Shown here: piece by piece, positions 60,135 through 62,474 of the stretch | Layout: each line of letters starts with the position of its first letter | Numbering within the stretch: the stretch's first letter is position 1 | DNA from: an uncultured Nitrososphaera sp. | GTDB taxonomy: Archaea; Thermoproteota; Nitrososphaeria; Nitrososphaerales; Nitrososphaeraceae | Assembly: GCA_946480575.1 (NCBI GenBank) | Contig: CAMLKF010000004.1 | Location: 1-62,474 of the forward strand | Length of the DNA: 62,474 bases | Reading direction: 5' to 3' | Position numbers and translations under genes: made by a program | The notes under the pieces: model-generated | Told to the model about the DNA's origin: nothing | Databases searched by the model: none | Seen by the model: the letters and a program-made list of their open reading frames with translations, nothing else

Positions 60135-61013
60135 TTAGCTGTTATTGTTTTCACCTGCGATGTGTACCTTGCCCCAGTACACCTCAAGCTTGTTCTCCAG
60201 GTACAGCTTGACTCCATCAAGCAGGGTTGAGGCTTCGAGTTCCTGGCCCTTTTTCTTTATCGTGTCAAGCGTGTCCTTGTCCGACACCTTGAACGAATTC
60301 TGCGAGATGATAGGTCCTTGGTCAAGGTCTTCTGTCACAAAGTGGGCCGTGCACCCCATTATCTTGGCGCCGCGTTCGTATGCCTGCACATAGGCGTATG
60401 CGCCAGGGAAGGCCGGCAATAGCGATGGATGGATGTTGATTATCCTGTTAGGGTAGCGCCAGACAAAGTTTGGAGTCAGTACACGCATGTACCTTGCAAG
60501 CACGATCAGGTCGACGTTGTACTGCTCGGTGAGCTGCAGGATCTTGTTCTCCGCTTCCGCCTGGTCGTTGTGCACTACGGCATGAAATGGAATGCCTGCG
60601 TCGTCAGCCACCGACTTGAGCGTGCTATCGCTTCCGACAATAACTGCAATGTTGGCCTTTATCTCATCTTTCTTTTTGGCCTCAAGAATCCTGTCAAGGC
60701 AGCGCGGCTCTTTGCTGACAAAGATCGCGACATTTTGCAGCCTATTTGGTTCTTGGTAGTGGACCTTGATCTCCATCGAGAGCTTTTTTGACAGCTGCTT
60801 CAGCCCATCATCAAGCTTCCTCCTGTCCGCCTGCATGAACGACGCCTCAAGCTGCATGCCAAAGAGGCCGCGGACGACGTTCTGGCTTATCTTCTCAATG
60901 TTGCCGCCATTCTTGAAGATAAAGTTAGTAATATCGGCCACCACGCCCTTGCGGTCCTTCCCGACAACCGTGACTTCAATTATGGTCTTGCCTTTGGCTG
61001 CTGCAGGAACCAT
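60135..61013 (-). CDS. purU: Formyltetrahydrofolate deformylase
   Basis: The 292-residue protein has an ACT domain (about residues 8-85: VVGKDRKGVVADITNFIFKN) and a formyltransferase-like hydrolase domain with VARYMRVL-like LARYMRVLTPNFVW, INIHPSLLPAFPGAYAY (catalytic His) and TAHFVTEDLDQGPI (catalytic Asp). PurU releases formate from 10-formyl-THF. In organisms without the folate-dependent PurN/PurH it can feed formate to PurT/PurP, which fits archaeal purine synthesis. Confidence 0.9.
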   Translation of the reverse strand: MVPAAAKGKTIIEVTVVGKDRKGVVADITNFIFKNGGNIEKISQNVVRGLFGMQLEASFMQADRRKLDDGLKQLSKKLSMEIKVHYQEPNRLQNVAIFVSKEPRCLDRILEAKKKDEIKANIAVIVGSDSTLKSVADDAGIPFHAVVHNDQAEAENKILQLTEQYNVDLIVLARYMRVLTPNFVWRYPNRIINIHPSLLPAFPGAYAYVQAYERGAKIMGCTAHFVTEDLDQGPIISQNSFKVSDKDTLDTIKKKGQELEASTLLDGVKLYLENKLEVYWGKVHIAGENNNS

Positions 61014-61204
61014 TGTCGCGGATCGATAGCGCTTCTGAAAGATAAATAAATCTTCAGATGGAACGTCAATACTTAAATAATAGGGTTGCTAATTGTGACC
61101 GTTGGACGGCATTGCTTCCATCCGCGGAAGTATTTTTGAGGTACCCTAGTTGATGCGCATCCTGAGAAACATTCAGTCTTCTTCTTCTGAGGCATAATCT
61201 CATT

Positions 61205-61399
61205 ATGAAACCGCAGCCAAGACAGCAAAAACAATCTTCTTCAAAACCAAGGAAAGACTATGACTACAACAAGCCGATAGGCAAGTGCGTAGTTTGCTAC
61301 ACTCTGTCAGGCTGGCACTGCTATGACTGCGATAACGACTTTTGTCAGATGCACTTTGCGGACCACAAGGAAAAGAACCTCTGCAGGGCGGCATATTAG
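61205..61399 (+). CDS. Small zinc-finger (B-box-like) protein, 64 aa
   Basis: After a basic, disordered start (KPQPRQQKQSSSKPRKD) the protein has CVVCYTLSGWHCYDCDNDFC and QMHFADHKEKNLC: CxxC, CxxC, C and two His spaced as in B-box/ZnF-UBP-like double zinc sites. Function is unknown. Tiny archaeal zinc-finger proteins of this sort often bind nucleic acids or other proteins. It stands alone in a gap between purU and a pseudogene. Confidence 0.65.
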   Translation: MKPQPRQQKQSSSKPRKDYDYNKPIGKCVVCYTLSGWHCYDCDNDFCQMHFADHKEKNLCRAAY

Positions 61400-61462
61400 C
61401 AGCAGTAGTAGTAGTAGCCATTTGGCGAATACGTCCTTAATGCGACTATTTTTTGCAGTAGC

Positions 61463-61940
61463 GTGAAAAAAGAGCTAATCCCGCTTTTTGTCATCATCAC
61501 GATGTTTCTGGCTGTCGGAGGCGTGCTGATTGCGACCAACTCGCTCTCCGAAGACCAAGCCAAGGACTTTCACGCGCTGTTGGCTAGCAACATATGTCGC
61601 TCAGGTCTGACGCCAGGGTAATCAAGCAGCCTCTACCCTTGATGACAACACCTTCATCTATTATGCCATAAACGACGTGGAAGAGCAGGCATCAACATTG
61701 CCAAGAACGACACAAGGGTCAAGCAGATAATCAGCGAAACAAAGGGCAAGGCAGCGACCATAGCGGCCGTCCAACCCACGCTTCTTGTTGGAGCTGACGG
61801 AGAGCCTATCCATAGCTCTGGCGGTCAGGTCATAATAACTGCCAACTGGCAAGTCGCTGGCGGCAGCAGAAGACCCTATTCCACCTCCTCCGGCTTTGAC
61901 GTCCTTAAAGGCAAAAGAGGAGCGAGTCCTACCAGCAGAT
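61463..61940 (+). pseudogene. Broken exported or membrane-anchored protein
   Basis: A GTG at 61463 opens a frame with one N-terminal membrane helix (LIPLFVIITMFLAVGGVLIA) and a polar start (TNSLSEDQAKDFHALLAS) that soon ends in TAA. A second piece in another frame reads TLDDNTFIYYAINDVE. A third reads INIAKNDTRVKQIISETKGK, AATIAAVQPTLLVGADG and VIITANWQVAGGSRRPY, ending in TAG. It has the look of a small exported protein ruined by two frameshifts. Confidence 0.5.
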
Positions 61941-62002
61941 AGTCGCTCTATATCATTTCAGAAAGTTCCAAGCGCAAGAAGAACTAGGGATTTGAAGCGT
62001 GC

Positions 62003-62007
62003 AAAAA
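62003..62007 (-). terminator. T-run after the tRNA-Leu gene
   Basis: Read on the minus strand, TTTTT follows two bases (CC) after the discriminator of tRNA-Leu. A short T-run at the 3' end is the usual archaeal signal for transcription termination of tRNA genes. Confidence 0.5.
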
Positions 62008-62009
62008 GG

Positions 62010-62131
62010 TGCGGGGGGTGGGATTCGAACCCACGAACCCCTAAGGGACGGGATAACCCATTTCCTATGAGATCTTAAGTCCCGCGTCTCCAATATTTTC
62101 AGCCTATTTGGCCAGGCTCTACAACCCCCGC
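62010..62131 (-). tRNA. tRNA-Leu (UAA) with a 19-base anticodon-loop intron and a 16-base extra segment
   Basis: The acceptor arms GCGGGGG (62131-62125) and CCCCCGC (62017-62011) pair, with discriminator A (62010). The T-arm GTGGG-TTCGAAT-CCCAC and a long variable arm (CCCTTAGGG) identify a leucine/serine-class tRNA. The anticodon stem CGGGA/TCCCG encloses CTTAAG...A, anticodon TAA, split after base 37 by a 19-base intron (62073-62055). Between the D-arm (ending GGC) and base 26 lie 16 additional bases (62101-62086), either a second intron or an irregular D-arm. The D-stem is weak. A promoter and a T-run (below) suggest it is expressed. Confidence 0.8.
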
Positions 62132-62154
62132 TGCCCAGACTTGCGTTATGGAGA

Positions 62155-62168
62155 TATGTAATTAAATC
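62155..62168 (-). promoter_or_regulatory. TATA-like element of tRNA-Leu
   Basis: On the minus strand, an AT-rich segment (ATTTAATTACATAT) lies about 25-35 bases before the tRNA 5' end at 62131, the normal place for an archaeal tRNA promoter. Confidence 0.45.
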
Positions 62169-62474
62169 TAAACGCATTTTGTGTAAATGTCACTTGCTGC
62201 AGCATCCACATTCTCTTATTGACATCAAAAAATAAGCTAATTTAGAGATCGAAAGTAAGCTAATTTTCGAATATTGCCAATGTTATTGAAATTTTCCCAG
62301 AATATACAAACGCTCTTAGCCAACCTGCTACAGCAAATCACATGCCCTCACAACACCTACTAGGAAATAAGGCGAATGCATCTACTTTGGCATAACTATG
62401 CGGCGCCCGTTGCTGCGGCTGGTCGATGCAGCGGGAGAAAATGACGGGTCTCGCAACAACTTGACATTGTAGTG
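62169..62474. other. No gene seen at the right edge; one short direct repeat
   Basis: The stretch beyond the tRNA promoter shows no protein-like frame on either strand and no RNA gene that I recognise. The only structure noted is TAAGCTAATTT occurring twice (62233-62243 and 62256-62266), 23 bases apart, in AT-rich surroundings. A gene may begin outside the window. Confidence 0.4.

Noticed and set aside
1..62131. Integrated element bounded by the integrase at the left edge and the tRNA gene at the right edge
   Set aside because: The 60 kb between are mostly core genes, no duplicated tRNA end was found, and the integrase gene points out of the window.
1..62474. CRISPR arrays, insertion sequences and rRNA genes
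   Set aside because: No regularly spaced repeats, no transposase-like frames with terminal inverted repeats and no rRNA-like stretches were seen on either strand.

Overview
The window looks like about 62 kb of chromosome from an ammonia-oxidising archaeon of the Nitrososphaera type (Thaumarchaeota/Nitrososphaeria, group I.1b). This rests on protein types and gene style; I could not search a database. Archaeal markers are uS13, uS4, eS25, eL37, an Sm-like protein, RNA polymerase subunit K, an ATP-dependent DNA ligase, a CdvB/ESCRT-III paralogue, a GPN-loop GTPase, CofE (F420), a Thi4-type thiazole synthase and a crotonase that could serve the 3-hydroxypropionate/4-hydroxybutyrate cycle. Base composition near 50% GC, frequent TTG and GTG starts, and TATA boxes 25-35 bases before start codons (near-leaderless mRNAs) fit Nitrososphaera better than AT-rich marine relatives. 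Species cannot be named.

Layout. 1-720: start of a tyrosine-recombinase gene leaving the left edge. 0.8-8.3 kb: inositol-phosphate synthase, a decaying secreted repeat protein, Thi4, thioredoxin reductase, cysteine synthase with a TusA-like partner, CofE. 8.3-12.3 kb: a SerB/ThrH-like phosphatase and a VWA plus AAA+ ATPase pair, followed by a ruined secreted protein. 13-20 kb: uS13-uS4, an HTH regulator with an S-layer-like domain facing glmS, a broken SET-domain gene, CdvB paralogue, SDR. 20-34 kb: flippase-like membrane protein, GPN GTPase-ThrB, crotonase/agmatinase, O-methyltransferase, PAC2 protein, DNA ligase, eS25, RpoK, and regulators with broken sensor genes. 34-39 kb: Zn-dependent dehydrogenase, divergent PII-like protein, LsrF-like aldolase, and a large surface-protein pseudogene. 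39-44 kb: ilvB-ilvH-leuA-leuB operon. 44-50 kb: broken surface and protease genes, then carA-carB. 50-62 kb: phosphoesterase, SWIM-finger protein, KGG-repeat protein, purD, folD-MTHFS, purU, lipid kinase, remnants of glycan genes, SmAP-eL37, creatininase-family protein, zinc-finger protein, and a tRNA-Leu(UAA).

Two observations stand out. First, the ilvB operon has a consensus TATA box about 28 bases before a tiny leaderless ORF of 24 codons. That ORF ends in a run of Val/Leu codons (8 of the last 10) and is followed by alternative base-pairing segments reaching the ilvB Shine-Dalgarno site. This is the layout of an amino-acid attenuator, which to my knowledge is not established in archaea. 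Second, carB is interrupted near its 5' end by exactly 26 bases that break the frame and carry an in-frame TAA. These bases fold into a hairpin with two AAA bulges resembling a bulge-helix-bulge splicing motif, but the canonical cut would leave the frame off by one, so error or decay remains possible.

A broader pattern is selective decay. At least six secreted or surface-protein genes, two glycan-type genes, a SET gene, a MEDS sensor and a response-regulator receiver are broken, while metabolic and information-processing genes around them, apart from carB, are intact.
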